Numbered from the stretch's first letter, positions 18,401 to 27,831 are shown. The stretch is 64,000 bases of DNA from Jatrophihabitans_A sp035248685 (GCA_035248685.1 DATFHF010000033.1:74008-138007); one strand, 5' to 3'. Notes: a model not told the origin generated them from the letters alone. A program made the numbers and translations.

Positions 18401-18633
18401 GAGCTGGTCTTGCCCGGCGTGGTCGCGATGAGCAGCGTGACGGTGGACGAGCCCTTGGCGATCGCGGCGTCGAGCAGTTCTCGATCATGCTTGCCGATCT
18501 GGGATTTCTTGGCCGCGGCGGCCGGCGCTGCGCCAGCGGCGGTTGATACAGCGAGCCCGGTGGCGACCAGCGCACCGAGCGCGGTCACCGCCATGGCGGC
18601 ACGACCGAATCTGCTGGGACGGGATATCTGCAT
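15430..18633 (-). CDS. Secreted S8 family serine peptidase (subtilase)
   Basis: 1067 aa exported protease. The signal peptide is about residues 1-41 (Arg-rich start, Ala/Leu core, AAGAAPAAAA). A prodomain-like stretch (45-130) precedes the catalytic domain: Asp185 in GIVDSGIDLDHP, His352 in GEHGTHVAGI, Ser547 in QGTSMASPQAAG, with a long insertion between Asp and His. After residue 620 come several beta-rich modules (for example DLDLYVYNCTTGSC, pre-peptidase C-terminal-like). No cell-wall anchor or C-terminal membrane segment is seen, so it is probably released. Confidence 0.95.
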   Translation of the reverse strand: MQISRPSRFGRAAMAVTALGALVATGLAVSTAAGAAPAAAAKKSQIGKHDRELLDAAIAKGSSTVTLLIATTPGKTSSVISGLQALGAVISKSDSDVSYVRAVVPVGKVEAAANLTDIVAADLDEVIPLDQPEPAGTQAPTPQTPPGPSTPRDNPYMPIRDTGAAAFTAAHPTWDGRGVTIGIVDSGIDLDHPALATTTTGERKITDWVTATDPFTDDDPTWLNMSTQVSGPSFSYQGVSYTALAGNYRVAVFNEGDPRLGGEVGSDVNRDGDSNDKFGVLWDTAANTVRVDTNQNNDFTDDAAMTDYAKKFDIGHFGTDNPATQAHESMPFVVQTDGKDKAVNIGIVSGEHGTHVAGITAANGMFGGAMSGAAPGAKLKAVRVCMFITGCTSHALIEGMTFIAKQGNVDVINMSIGGLPALNDGNNTRTVLYNRLIDQYNVQMFISAGNNGNGLNTIGDPAVASHVLAVGSYISKDSWQKNYGSDSSYADNLHPFSSRGPREDGGFKPDFVAPGSAISTTPMWEESSPVPGTYALPAGYSMLQGTSMASPQAAGAGALLVSAAKQAGVQSKPAQVREALTSTARFLPRYGAYEQGNGLIDVNAAWNQLKTNIKPVDISSSVDVHTVLSGFLATPGKGEGIYDREGVNAGDSYTRTYTFIRTSGGGGTTLYNLSWVGNDGTFSTAGSIALPLNSPKTLTVTVHPTSVGTHSAILNLDDPATTGIDKQTLNTVVAAEQFSAGNNYSISHSGTIGRNQAISYFFTVPAGVPALKVDLVGGGNTPGAGQIRFLRFHPYGVGLEDNSSLSCYNPSSGSCSGSPTSRTTSNPLAGVWEVTVEARRTSDVENAPYTLTTSILGASVSPNPDTIASATVGTPIARSYTLTNLFGNFTGRAVGSTFGSALQANPTIAVGIQQQRVVNVAAGSTSLRATIGSPSDPGADLDLYVYNCTTGSCVLAGQSADGDAEESVTISNPAPGAWVTLVDGFAAPTGSTAYNYVDVFTNPVFGSISVTDANALRPAGGQWTVPATVTANSAPAAGRVLLGNVRVATDSNVLVGSGDVVIQSVTP

Positions 18634-18749
18634 GCGGATACCTATGGTTTCTAGCGCGGGAAGTAGAGAAAGGTCGCGCTATTTATTCATAGGAATTTCA
18701 GAGAGTCAAGTGCTTGTCAAAGATATCCACAAGTGCCTAAAGCAAACCG

Positions 18750-19397
18750 TCAGTCGATGACGCAGACACCGCGGGGCGAGGTGAAGTGAGCAGCGACGAT
18801 GCCGGTCTCGCCGTCGTTGTCTTCGACCGGCAGCCACCTCACCTTCAGATCGTCCAGCGCTCGGGTGGCCTCCTCGCCCAGGAATCCGGCCACCGTGGGG
18901 CGGTCACCGGCGATGTCCAGCCGCTCCAACCGGACCTTGCCACCGGGTGCGGCCGGATGCTCGGACTTGTCCGACTCCCAGTGGATAAACCAGGGCAGCT
19001 GTGGATCGTCGGTGGTGTCGTTGATGCCGATCTGCTTCCAACGCAGGTCGTAGCCGTCCGGTCGGACCCGGTGGCCGGCAGCCGCCGGTCGGCCCAGCCG
19101 GCGTTCGACCGCGGCGAGGTCGGTGACTCCCACTACCCAGCTCAGCCAGCCACCGCCGGCCTGCTTGCGGGCCTTCACCGCGCGGCCGAACGGCGCGGTG
19201 TCGACCGCGGGGTGATCGAGTGCCTCGACCACTTCGAGGTAAACCCCGCCGGCCAACGGCAGCACGAAGTTGCGGGTGCCGAACCGCGGATGCAGGCCGC
19301 CGTCGACGAAGCCGGCGCCCAGCTGCGCACCCAGGCGCTGCACGCACGAGGCGAGCCCCTCCGGGCCGGCTGCGTAGGAGAGATGATCCAATCGCAT
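18750..19397 (-). CDS. VOC/glyoxalase-like superfamily protein
   Basis: 215 aa. It begins MRLDHLSYAAGPEGL, a glyoxalase-like betaalphabeta start, continues with HPRFGTRNFVLPLAGGVYLEVVEALDHP and has a second similar half. Proteins of this pattern are annotated glyoxalase-like domain; the substrate is unknown. The gene is 57 bp from the Nudix gene and in the same direction, so the two are possibly cotranscribed. Confidence 0.85.
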   Translation of the reverse strand: MRLDHLSYAAGPEGLASCVQRLGAQLGAGFVDGGLHPRFGTRNFVLPLAGGVYLEVVEALDHPAVDTAPFGRAVKARKQAGGGWLSWVVGVTDLAAVERRLGRPAAAGHRVRPDGYDLRWKQIGINDTTDDPQLPWFIHWESDKSEHPAAPGGKVRLERLDIAGDRPTVAGFLGEEATRALDDLKVRWLPVEDNDGETGIVAAHFTSPRGVCVID

Positions 19398-19453
19398 CAG
19401 TCGATACTGGCTGAGCCGGAAATCCCACCTGCCACCGGGGTCACCGGCACCGG

Positions 19454-20140
19454 TCAGGCTCCGAGCCGCTCCAGCGCGTCGGTATCCTCGGCCAGCACGA
19501 CCTGGCCCAGCCGGCGGTAATGCTCGATCGCGGGTGCGGTTCCGGCAGTGATCGGGTGTGGCAGCAGTCGGGTCAGGCCGCCACCGTCGATGTCGGGTGG
19601 CAGCCGGTGCACCGGGATGCCGGTCCTGGCCAGCATCGCCGGCAACGGATGTCCGGCGAGCGTCGGGTGCAGGATCAGGAACAGCGGCCGGGGAACGTTA
19701 CGCAGATGCTGCCAGGCGGCGGCGAAACCCCGGTGCAATCGCAGATCGGCAACCTCGGCGATCCGGTGCCAGCGCACCGACACGCTCTCGGCATTGGCGG
19801 CGATCGGGTGCACCGACCGGGTAGTTCGGCCCACCACAGTGGTGTAGGTCCAACCGTCGTGATCGTCGATGTACAACCCGATCGGGTCGATGTCGCCGGC
19901 TTGCAGCGCGGCCTCCTCGCCGGCCTCGCGGACCGCCGCGGCCAGCGCGTCCTCGTCGCTGTTGCGAGCCCCACCGGGCACGCCCCAGCTGTCTCCCTCA
20001 TGGGTCCAGGCTGCCCGATGCTGCAGGATGACCCGGTCATCGTCGACGAGCAGCAGGCCGGCCGCACCGAACCGGCCCCAGTGCCGGTGGCCGGCGGCGC
20101 AGCTGGTCCAGCCGTCGCCTGATGTCATCGTCGTGCCCAT
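19454..20140 (-). CDS. Nudix hydrolase
   Basis: 228 aa cytosolic hydrolase of nucleoside diphosphate-linked substrates. The Nudix box is GGARNSDEDALAAAVREAGEEA (about residues 56-77), preceded by DSWGVPGG. The N-terminus has CAAGHRHWGRFGAAGLLL, a pattern seen in actinobacterial Nudix proteins. The C-terminal 90 residues form an added domain ending in LAEDTDALERLGA. An in-frame ATG at 20128 is an alternative start. Confidence 0.92.
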   Translation of the reverse strand: MGTTMTSGDGWTSCAAGHRHWGRFGAAGLLLVDDDRVILQHRAAWTHEGDSWGVPGGARNSDEDALAAAVREAGEEAALQAGDIDPIGLYIDDHDGWTYTTVVGRTTRSVHPIAANAESVSVRWHRIAEVADLRLHRGFAAAWQHLRNVPRPLFLILHPTLAGHPLPAMLARTGIPVHRLPPDIDGGGLTRLLPHPITAGTAPAIEHYRRLGQVVLAEDTDALERLGA

Positions 20141-20391
20141 CGGTGGCCCGCTCGGTCGCCGGCCTGTTCTCGCCGAGCCCGGCAGGGCAGGCCGGCCGGG
20201 GTGTGGTGGCGCCGGCCCGCCAGGTCGCCTCTCGGCAAGGGGCCGCTCGTGGCGGCTGGTTTGGGTCCGGGGGCCATGGATCGAGCCGGCACCAGCGATC
20301 AGCTTACCGGGCTGGTGGCAGCACGCGGCCCTTCCTGGGTGTCACGGTGCGGTGTTGCATTCGGCCGGGCGGCCTCGCCTACCCTGGACGG

Positions 20392-20997
20392 GTGTCAGCT
20401 GCAGATCGCCCGCACCGTCCCATTCGGCGTGCCGACCTGTCCGGTATCGCCGGGGCTTCCGACGAGCTGGAGCCGTTCGCGCGGGCGGAACTGGCGGCTG
20501 CTACCGCGGCGGCGGTCATCACTCACGGCCGATCCGGTCCGTCGGAATCGATGGTGGATCTGGCTGATCGGGTCGGCCTGGATACCCTGGCCGAACTGTG
20601 GCGGATGGAGCAGCCGTCCAGCCTGCCGGGTGCGCTGTGGGCGCTATACCTGTTACGCCGGTGGTGTCAGGACAACGGTGAGGAAGTGACCAGGCTGTGG
20701 CGGGCGGGCCGGCCGTACGCCCCCGCCGACGAGGTGGTAGCCGGGGTAGCCGACGACGCTGACCCGGCAGCCATCTCGCAACTGGCCGATGCGGTGTTGC
20801 GTGGCGCCTACGACGGTGACTTCGCGGTGGCTCTGGAACGCGCGGCCGCCTTCTTCCGGGTCATCGCCACCGGCCGACGGGAGAGTGCCGGCGCGGACGC
20901 GGCCGGTGACCGGGAACGCCGGCTGGCCACCCGCAACGACGAGGTCGCCGATGGGCTGACCCAAGCCGCCGCCGGTTGGCGACGACACCCGCTCTGA
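20392..20997 (+). CDS. Conserved hypothetical helical protein
   Basis: 201 aa from the GTG at 20392. TTGCAT (20356-20361) and TACCCT a few nucleotides before the GTG look like a promoter with a leaderless start. The protein is mostly helical with alternating Ala/Arg/Glu and a WALYLLRRWCQDNGEEVTRLW segment; no domain I can name. Its position just before the DUF4192/ideR pair suggests a conserved actinobacterial gene. The stop codon lies inside the first copy of a dispersed repeat. Confidence 0.7.
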   Translation: MSAADRPHRPIRRADLSGIAGASDELEPFARAELAAATAAAVITHGRSGPSESMVDLADRVGLDTLAELWRMEQPSSLPGALWALYLLRRWCQDNGEEVTRLWRAGRPYAPADEVVAGVADDADPAAISQLADAVLRGAYDGDFAVALERAAAFFRVIATGRRESAGADAAGDRERRLATRNDEVADGLTQAAAGWRRHPL

Positions 20998-21067
20998 GCG
21001 AGCATCGCAGGCGCGTCAGCGCCGAGGAGCGGAGCGAAGGGCGCGATGAGCGCTTGCGCGAAGAGCC
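20995..21067 (+). repeat. Dispersed intercistronic repeat, copy A
   Basis: About 73 bp starting at the stop codon of the preceding gene: a TGAGCGAGCATCGCA-type head, a GAGCGGAGCGAA middle, and a GATGAGCGC-TTGCGCGAAGAGC tail. Related copies occur at 45416 and 62918, and the head alone at 21078 and 39688 (reverse). Similar stop-associated repeats are familiar from Nocardia genomes (from memory). Confidence 0.8.
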
Positions 21068-21077
21068 AATCGACGTC

Positions 21078-21103
21078 TGAGCGAGCATCGCAGGCGCGTC
21101 AGC
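21078..21103 (+). repeat. Partial copy of the dispersed repeat (head only)
   Basis: The 26 bp beginning TGAGCGAGCATCGCAGGCG are identical to the start of copy A, which lies 83 bp upstream. Confidence 0.75.
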
Positions 21104-21219
21104 CGGCCAGCTTAACCGACGGTTCCGACTTTTCAGCTCAGCCTGTGGACGAAGTCAGCGTCATCCACAGATTGCCGGCGGCCCCGCCAACAGGGCCTAG
21201 ATAGCCGCAGGCTGTCGGC

Positions 21220-22263
21220 ATGACTACCTGCGACGTCCCGCTGATCCGCGTCAGCAATCCGGGCGACCTGATCGAGACCGTGCCGTATCTGATGGGCTTT
21301 CACCCGACCGAGAGCCTGGCGCTGGTGGGTTTCGCCGGCGACCCGTCTGGCCGGCTGCATCAGGTCACGGTGACCATGCGGCTGGACCTGCCCGACGATC
21401 TCGAGGAGTTGACCGACCTCGGCGCGCCGGTCGAGGCGTTTACCGCGTCGCAGACCGAATCGGTGGTCGCGATCGTGCACACCGAACGGGTAAGCGGCGA
21501 TCCGCGGACCATGCCGAAGCTGTGCGCATTGCGGGATCTGTTCTTCGACGAGCTGGCGGCGATGGGCCTGCAGGTCGCGGACGTGCTGGTGGCCACCGGC
21601 AGCCGGTGGTGGTCGATGTGTTGCGATCGAGTCGAGTGCTGCCCCGCCGAGGGCACCGCCCGGAGTCCGGGTTCATCCAGCGTGGCGGCCGAAGCCACCT
21701 ATGCCGGACTGGTGGCACTGCCCGACCGGCAGGCGCTGGCGGCCACCTTGGTCGGCGCGCCCATCGAGGAGCGGGCCCGGCTCGAGCCGCTGCTGGGGTC
21801 GGCAGTCCGCCGGCTCGATGCTGCCGCCCACCCGGCCGGCAGGCGGCGACTGCTACGCACCGACTTGGCTGCGATTCTGCGGAGGGCGCGCAAAGAGCAG
21901 CCCACCGTGCCGGACCGGCAACTGGCTCGTTTCGCGGTGGCGCTGACCGAGTTGGCGGTCCGGGACGCGGTATGGCTGGCCGTCGACGACCGCACGATGG
22001 ATGGCGGTTTGCTTTACCAACTGCACACCCGGCTACCGGTCGGCTACACGGCAGCACCGCTGTTCCTGTACGGCTGGGTCCAGTGGCGTGCCGGAAACGG
22101 GACGTTGGCGGTGATGACCGCCGAACGTGCGCTGGCCGCCGACCCCGGCTACTCTGCCGCGGAGCTGTTGATCGAGACGGTGCAGCGCGGGCTGAACCCG
22201 GCCAGCACGCCACCACTGTCCAGGCTGGCACCGGCCGGTCGGTGGCCGGGCAGGCGGCGGTGA
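21220..22263 (+). CDS. DUF4192 domain-containing protein
   Basis: 347 aa. The N-terminus VPLIRVSNPGDLIETVPYLMGFHPTESLALVG is the DUF4192 signature. The family is widespread in actinobacteria and of unknown function; the M. tuberculosis counterpart sits beside ideR, exactly as here, where the two stops are 5 bp apart in convergent orientation. It contains WWSMCCDRVECCPAEGT, a Cys-rich segment, and a C-terminal repeat-like helical region (ALAADPGYSAAELLIETVQRGL). Cytosolic. Confidence 0.92.
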   Translation: MTTCDVPLIRVSNPGDLIETVPYLMGFHPTESLALVGFAGDPSGRLHQVTVTMRLDLPDDLEELTDLGAPVEAFTASQTESVVAIVHTERVSGDPRTMPKLCALRDLFFDELAAMGLQVADVLVATGSRWWSMCCDRVECCPAEGTARSPGSSSVAAEATYAGLVALPDRQALAATLVGAPIEERARLEPLLGSAVRRLDAAAHPAGRRRLLRTDLAAILRRARKEQPTVPDRQLARFAVALTELAVRDAVWLAVDDRTMDGGLLYQLHTRLPVGYTAAPLFLYGWVQWRAGNGTLAVMTAERALAADPGYSAAELLIETVQRGLNPASTPPLSRLAPAGRWPGRRR

Positions 22264-22268
22264 GCAGG

Positions 22269-22991
22269 TCAGGCCGGTATCGGCAGCGACACGAAGATGT
22301 GTTCGGCGACGGTATCGCTCACAATCTCCGACTCCGCCGTGCCGTGGACATGCAGGCCGGCCTCGTCCCGGCTCACCGATGCGGTCAGCCCGGGCGTCAG
22401 ACCGGCGACGCTAAGTTGACGCATCAGCTCGGCGTCGGGCTGAAGCACCTCACTGATCCGTTCGATGCGCACCTGCACCGGTTCCCGAAGCACCGTGGCC
22501 GCCAGCGTCGGCAGCTGCCTGGTGTCGGCCGTCGGCCCAGACGGTTGACCGAACTCCGCCAGGCCGAGTTCGGCCAGGCCCGGGATCGGATTGCCGTGCG
22601 GGCACACCAGCGGCCGATCCAGCATGGCGATGATGCGACGTTCCACCGCCTCACTCATCACGTGCTCCCACCGGCACGCCTCGATGTGCAGCTGCTCCCA
22701 TTCCAGGCCGATCACGTCGTTGAGCAGCCGTTCGGCCAGCCGGTGCTTGCGCATCACCGACACCGCACGCCGGCGGCCAGCCGCTGTCAGCTGGAGGTGC
22801 CGGTCGCTCTCCACCTGGACCAGCCCGTCACGCTCCATCCTGGCGACGGTCTGACTGACGGTCGGCCCGGATTGGCTCAACCGTTCGGCGATCCGGGCCC
22901 GAAGCGGGGTGACGCCCTCCTCCTCGAGCTCCCAGATGGTGCGCAAATACATCTCCGTCGTGTCGATCAAGTCAGTGTGGTGGTGGTTCAC
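22269..22991 (-). CDS. ideR: Iron-dependent repressor IdeR (DtxR family)
   Basis: Fe(II)-activated repressor of siderophore and iron-uptake genes, 240 aa. The GTG at 22991 is chosen because GAAGAGG lies 6 nt upstream and the protein then starts NHHHTDLIDTTEMYLRTI, matching IdeR. The HTH is TPLRARIAERLSQSGPTVSQTVARMERDGL; metal ligands lie in CRWEHVMSEAVERR and CPHGNPIPG; a C-terminal SH3-like FeoA domain is present (about 155-240). The neighbouring gene set (DUF4192, SigB-type factor) is that of Mycobacteriales. Confidence 0.96.
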   Translation of the reverse strand: MNHHHTDLIDTTEMYLRTIWELEEEGVTPLRARIAERLSQSGPTVSQTVARMERDGLVQVESDRHLQLTAAGRRRAVSVMRKHRLAERLLNDVIGLEWEQLHIEACRWEHVMSEAVERRIIAMLDRPLVCPHGNPIPGLAELGLAEFGQPSGPTADTRQLPTLAATVLREPVQVRIERISEVLQPDAELMRQLSVAGLTPGLTASVSRDEAGLHVHGTAESEIVSDTVAEHIFVSLPIPA

Positions 22992-23075
22992 TGCCGACCT
23001 CTTCCGGTGAAGTTCGTCGCAGCGTGGCGTCGGCGCCGCTACCGAGAGCTTTGCTGCCATGTTAGAACCGAGCGC

Positions 23076-23909
23076 ATGAACCATGCCTCCGAGCGAGCCC
23101 TGGTGTCGGTTTCCGAACTTGCCGGCCTGCTGTCCGGCGACCGGCCGCCGGTGCTGCTCGACGTCCGCTGGCAGCTCGGCGGCCCGAGCCAGCGGCCGGC
23201 ATACCTGGCCGCTCACATTCCCGGCGCCCAGTGGTGCGACCTGGACCGGGACCTGGCCGACCCGCCGGGCGCCGGCGGCCGGCACCCGCTGCCCGATCCG
23301 GCCCGGCTGGAGGCTGCGATGCGAAGCTGGGGGATCAGCGCCGATACCGACGTCGTGGTCTACGACGGTGACAGCTCCATCGCGGCAGCCCGGGCGTGGT
23401 GGGTGTTGCGCTGGGTGGGTCATCATCAGGTCCGGGTGCTCGACGGCGGTTTCGCGGCATGGGTGTCGGCCGACCAACCGGTGCAGACCGAGATCGACCA
23501 GCCGGCCGCCGGGGATGTCGTGGTGCGGCCGGGCAGCCTGCCTACCTTGGACGCCGACGCGGCCGCTGACTGGGCCGCCGCCGGCCGGCTGGTCGACGTC
23601 CGAGCACCCGAACGGTTCCGGGGTGAGATCGAGCCGATGGATCCGGTGGCCGGCCGGATCCCGGGGGCGATCAACCTGCCGACCACGGACAACGTGCTGG
23701 CCTCCGGGCAGTTCGCCCCGGTGGAACGGTTGAATGCCCGGTTCGGGGAGCTCGACCGGTCGGCGCCGGTCGGCGTGTACTGCGGCTCGGGGGTGACCGC
23801 GGCGCACACCGTGCTGGCGATGAACGTCGCCGGCATCGACGCCGTGCTGTACCCGGGCTCCTGGAGTGAATGGATCACCGATCCGAGCAGGCCGATCGGC
23901 ACCGGCTGA
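23076..23909 (+). CDS. Sulfurtransferase (thiosulfate or 3-mercaptopyruvate type)
   Basis: 277 aa with two rhodanese domains. The N-terminal inactive domain begins LLDVRWQLGG with HIPGAQWCDLDRDLA; the C-terminal active domain has LVDVRAPERFRGEIEPMDPVAGRIPGAINLPTTDN and the catalytic loop CGSGVTA. The CGSGVT loop is more typical of 3-mercaptopyruvate sulfurtransferases than of thiosulfate sulfurtransferases. Cytosolic; divergent from ideR with 84 bp between them. Confidence 0.93.
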   Translation: MNHASERALVSVSELAGLLSGDRPPVLLDVRWQLGGPSQRPAYLAAHIPGAQWCDLDRDLADPPGAGGRHPLPDPARLEAAMRSWGISADTDVVVYDGDSSIAAARAWWVLRWVGHHQVRVLDGGFAAWVSADQPVQTEIDQPAAGDVVVRPGSLPTLDADAAADWAAAGRLVDVRAPERFRGEIEPMDPVAGRIPGAINLPTTDNVLASGQFAPVERLNARFGELDRSAPVGVYCGSGVTAAHTVLAMNVAGIDAVLYPGSWSEWITDPSRPIGTG

Positions 23910-23939
23910 CCGCTCCCGCCGCGAAAACGCAGCCAGCGC

Positions 23940-24983
<1,044 letters not shown>

Positions 24984-24994
24984 CGTAGAGTGCC

Positions 24995-25028
24995 GACGGC
25001 GCCGGTCCCAGTCGGGACCGGCGCCGTC
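24995..25028 (-). terminator. Strong hairpin terminator after the sigma factor gene
   Basis: A perfect 15-bp stem (GACGGCGCCGGTCCC, 24995-25009, with its complement 25014-25028) and an AGTC loop, 11 bp beyond the sigma factor stop on the minus strand. Confidence 0.9.
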
Positions 25029-25039
25029 GTAGTTAGGGC

Positions 25040-26200
25040 TCAGGCCTCCAGGTAGTCGCGCAGCGACTGGGCCCGGGACGGGTGACGCAACTTGGCCATC
25101 GTCTCCCGCTCGATCTGCCGAATCCGCTCGCGGGACAGGTTGAACTTGCGGGCAATGTCATCGAGGGTGTGCGGGTTGCCATCGGCCAGGCCGTAGCGCA
25201 GCCGAACTACCGCCGCCTCGCGCGGCTCCAGCGAGTCCAGGATGTTGGCCAACTGGCGCCGCATCAGGTCGAACTCGACCGCCTCGGTGGGCTTGGTGGC
25301 CTCGCCATCGGCGATGAAGTCACCCAGCGACGAGTCCTCGTCGGTGCCGACCGTCTGGTCCAGGCTCACCAGATCCCGGGCGTGGTCTACCAGCTCGTGC
25401 AACCGCTCGACCGTGATGTCCAGCTCGACCGCCAGCTCCTGGTCAGTGGCGTCGCGGCTCAGGCTCTGCCCGAGCTCCCGGCGCATCCGCTGCATCTTGT
25501 TGATCTGCTCGACCAAGTGCACCGGCAGCCGAATGGTGCGCGACTGATCTGCCATGGCGCGGCTGATGGCCTGCCGAATCCACCAGGTGGCATAGGTGGA
25601 GAACTTGAACCCCTTGGTGTAGTCGAACTTCTCCACCGCGCGGATCAGGCCCAGGTTGCCCTCCTGGATCAGATCCAGGAACGGCATGCCGCGGCCGGTG
25701 TAGCGCTTGGCCAGCGACACCACCAGGCGCAGGTTGGCCCGCAACAGCAGATCCTTGGCCTTCTCCCCGTCCGCAACCAGCGCCTGCAGTTCCCGGCGGC
25801 GGGTGACCGACAGTCGCTTGCTGGCGGCGAGCAGGTGCGAGGCGTACAAACCGGCCTCGATCCGCTTGGAAAGCTCGACCTCTTCCACCGCGGACAGCAG
25901 CGAGACCTTGCCGATCTCGTTCAGGTAAGAACGGACCAGGTCGGCGGCCTGCACGACCTCGTCCAGGTCAGCGGTGGCGGCGATCGGGTTGACCTCGTCG
26001 GCATCCGCCGGGTCCAGTAGCAGTTCAGCCTCGGTTGTCGGGTCGAGCAGTATCTCGGGGTCCGGCTGGGTGTGGTTAGGCTGCGTCTTCTTCGGCTTCG
26101 TGCCGGCTACCGAGGTAGCTCGGCTGGCCCGGTGCCCGGGCAGCGCACCTGGCGCCGACTTGCGCCGCGGCGTGGTGGTTTTGGTTGCCGACTGTGTCAC
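25040..26200 (-). CDS. sigB: RNA polymerase sigma factor, SigB/HrdB-type sigma-70
   Basis: 386 aa, GTG start. A disordered basic N-terminal region of about 80 residues precedes the sigma-70 core: region 1.2 (DLVRSYLNEIGKVSLLSAVEEVELSKRIE), region 2 (NLRLVVSLAKRYTGRGMPFLDLIQEGNLGLIRAVEKFDYTKGFKFSTYATWWIRQAI), region 3 and region 4 with the HTH TLDDIARKFNLSRERIRQIE. The placement near ideR mirrors sigB of M. tuberculosis; a true housekeeping SigA would usually have a longer N-terminus, so SigB is favoured but not certain. Confidence 0.9.
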   Translation of the reverse strand: MTQSATKTTTPRRKSAPGALPGHRASRATSVAGTKPKKTQPNHTQPDPEILLDPTTEAELLLDPADADEVNPIAATADLDEVVQAADLVRSYLNEIGKVSLLSAVEEVELSKRIEAGLYASHLLAASKRLSVTRRRELQALVADGEKAKDLLLRANLRLVVSLAKRYTGRGMPFLDLIQEGNLGLIRAVEKFDYTKGFKFSTYATWWIRQAISRAMADQSRTIRLPVHLVEQINKMQRMRRELGQSLSRDATDQELAVELDITVERLHELVDHARDLVSLDQTVGTDEDSSLGDFIADGEATKPTEAVEFDLMRRQLANILDSLEPREAAVVRLRYGLADGNPHTLDDIARKFNLSRERIRQIERETMAKLRHPSRAQSLRDYLEA

Positions 26201-26332
26201 GATGGAGTCCCGTCCACTGATGGGGTCTGTTTCTCCCTACCTGTACAACGATTCGAGACCCCGCTTGTTCCCGGATTGGGCGGCGCGCAGGCCGCGCGAG
26301 CGCCCCGTTCCGACGGTCACGGCGGGTGCCCG

Positions 26333-26767
26333 TCAGAACTCCAGCAAGATCGTGAACGGGCCGTCGTTAATGCTGTGGACGGCCATCATGGCGCCGAATC
26401 GGCCGGTTTCGACGTGCAATCCGCGGGCCTGGAGGCTGTCGGCGAACGCCTGCACCAGCGGTTCGGCGACCGGGCCGGGGGCCGCCTGTTGCCAGCTGGG
26501 TCGCCGGCCGCGGGCGGTGTCGGCATACAGTGTGAACTGGCTCACAACCAGTGCGGGGGCGCCGATCGCCTCCGCCGACGCCTCGTCCCGCTGACCGTCA
26601 CGCAGGATGCGCAGGGCAGCCACCTTGCCGGCCAGTTGGTCGGCGGTGCGCACCGAATCGGTGTGAGTCACCCCAACCAGGACGAGCAGACCGGCCGCTA
26701 TCCGCGCGATCTCGCTGCCGTCCACCGACACCGCAGCCTCGCTCACCCGTTGCACCACGGCACGCAT
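26333..26767 (-). CDS. dtd: D-aminoacyl-tRNA deacylase
   Basis: 144 aa enzyme that removes D-amino acids wrongly attached to tRNA. Motifs are MRAVVQRVSEAAVSVDG, SQFTLYADTARGRRPSW (the SQFTL motif) and NDGPFTILLEF (a slight variant of NxGPVT, with Asp and Phe). It is the last gene of a tight leftward set: its start abuts the stop of a 58-codon gene, itself overlapping a hydrolase gene. Confidence 0.95.
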   Translation of the reverse strand: MRAVVQRVSEAAVSVDGSEIARIAAGLLVLVGVTHTDSVRTADQLAGKVAALRILRDGQRDEASAEAIGAPALVVSQFTLYADTARGRRPSWQQAAPGPVAEPLVQAFADSLQARGLHVETGRFGAMMAVHSINDGPFTILLEF

Positions 26768-26944
26768 CTAGCCACCCACCGGCAGCAGGGCATCGCCGAG
26801 CGCATCGACCCCGATGTCCAGCGCCGCCGCGCCGGCCGGGCCGAGCACATCGGCCAGCTGCGCCGAGCCGTACCGTTCCCGCACCGCCTCGGCCAACCGG
26901 TCGACCACCGGGGCCGGCACCACGCCGGCCGGCTCGTGGGTCAT
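26768..26944 (-). CDS. 58-aa protein between hydrolase and dtd
   Basis: Its ATG overlaps the hydrolase stop (ATGA) and its TAG directly abuts the dtd start, so the arrangement supports a real translated gene. The protein is acidic and helical (VVDRLAEAVRERYGSAQLADVLG) without Cys, His-rich motif or membrane segment. Not recognised. Confidence 0.6.
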   Translation of the reverse strand: MTHEPAGVVPAPVVDRLAEAVRERYGSAQLADVLGPAGAAALDIGVDALGDALLPVGG

Positions 26945-27831
26945 CCGGCCGCCAGCAGCGGCGCCGCGAAGTGGGCGACCAGTTCGGCCACCTCGGCCGG
27001 CCGGCTCAGCTGAAGATCGTGCCCGCCGTCGACCTCGTGTCCGGACGCGTGCGGGATCGCCGCCTGCAACGCCCGCGCAGTTCGTCCCGGCATCAGTTGG
27101 TCCTGTCGGCCACTGATCACCTGGGTCGGTGCGGTGATCCGGTCCAGCGCGCCCGTAATATCCGGCAACTCGCGGATCAGCGCTCGCTGCTCGGTGAGAA
27201 AGCTCCGCCAAACCGGACGGCTGAGCATGGCCATCCCGCTGGCCAGCGCGTGCGGCTGATCCAGCGGCGACTGGCCGTCGACGACCAGCGCGCGCACCCG
27301 CCGGGTGATCCACGGGCGCCCCAGCCGAAGGGTGCCGAACGCGATCAGGTCACCGATCACCGGCGCGGCCAGCACCGGATCGATCCGGAGCAGGCAGGCC
27401 GGCCCGACCGAGGCCAGCAATACCAAGCCGGCCAGCGGGGCGATCCGGCCGCCGGCCGGCGAATCCGATTCCGCCCCGGCCCGATCCGCGAACTCGGCGG
27501 CCGCGAGCGCGGCGACTCCGCCGGCCCAGCTGTGGCCGAGTAGCACCGTCGGACCCGGTCGCAGCTCGGACAGCCAGCGCCGAAGCCAGGCGACATTGCC
27601 CGCGAAGTCGGTGGCCGGTGCGGGATTGGCGCCGTAGCCGGGGCGGTCCGGCGCCCAGATCTGGACTCCGGCCGGCAACCGCTGGCGCAGCTCGCGGCGA
27701 AGCGACCAAAAACTCGCGGAAGAGTCCGGTTGGCCGTGCAGCAGCACGATCGTCGGTGAGCCCACGGCTCCATCGTGCCGACCGAGCGGCGGCTGCGCAC
27801 CAACGGGTACGGCTGACCGAGGCCGCGGCAT
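26941..27831 (-). CDS. Alpha/beta hydrolase
   Basis: About 296 aa from the ATG at 27831; a GTG start about 22 codons in (VGSPTIVLLHG) is also possible. Fold signatures are LLHGQPDSS (oxyanion region), nucleophile Ser in GHSWAGG, Asp in SGRQDQLMPG and His in DGGHDLQLSRP. Cytosolic; it could act as an esterase, haloalkane dehalogenase-like or epoxide-hydrolase-like enzyme, substrate unknown. It heads a small operon with the 58-aa gene and dtd. Confidence 0.9.
   Translation of the reverse strand: MPRPRSAVPVGAQPPLGRHDGAVGSPTIVLLHGQPDSSASFWSLRRELRQRLPAGVQIWAPDRPGYGANPAPATDFAGNVAWLRRWLSELRPGPTVLLGHSWAGGVAALAAAEFADRAGAESDSPAGGRIAPLAGLVLLASVGPACLLRIDPVLAAPVIGDLIAFGTLRLGRPWITRRVRALVVDGQSPLDQPHALASGMAMLSRPVWRSFLTEQRALIRELPDITGALDRITAPTQVISGRQDQLMPGRTARALQAAIPHASGHEVDGGHDLQLSRPAEVAELVAHFAAPLLAAG

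Noticed and set aside
15925..18546. 873-codon plus-strand open frame opposite the subtilase gene
   Set aside because: It is the antisense shadow of the subtilase: the minus strand has a signal peptide, an intact Asp-His-Ser triad and a terminator; the plus frame is a Gly/Arg/Val-rich chance product with no motif.
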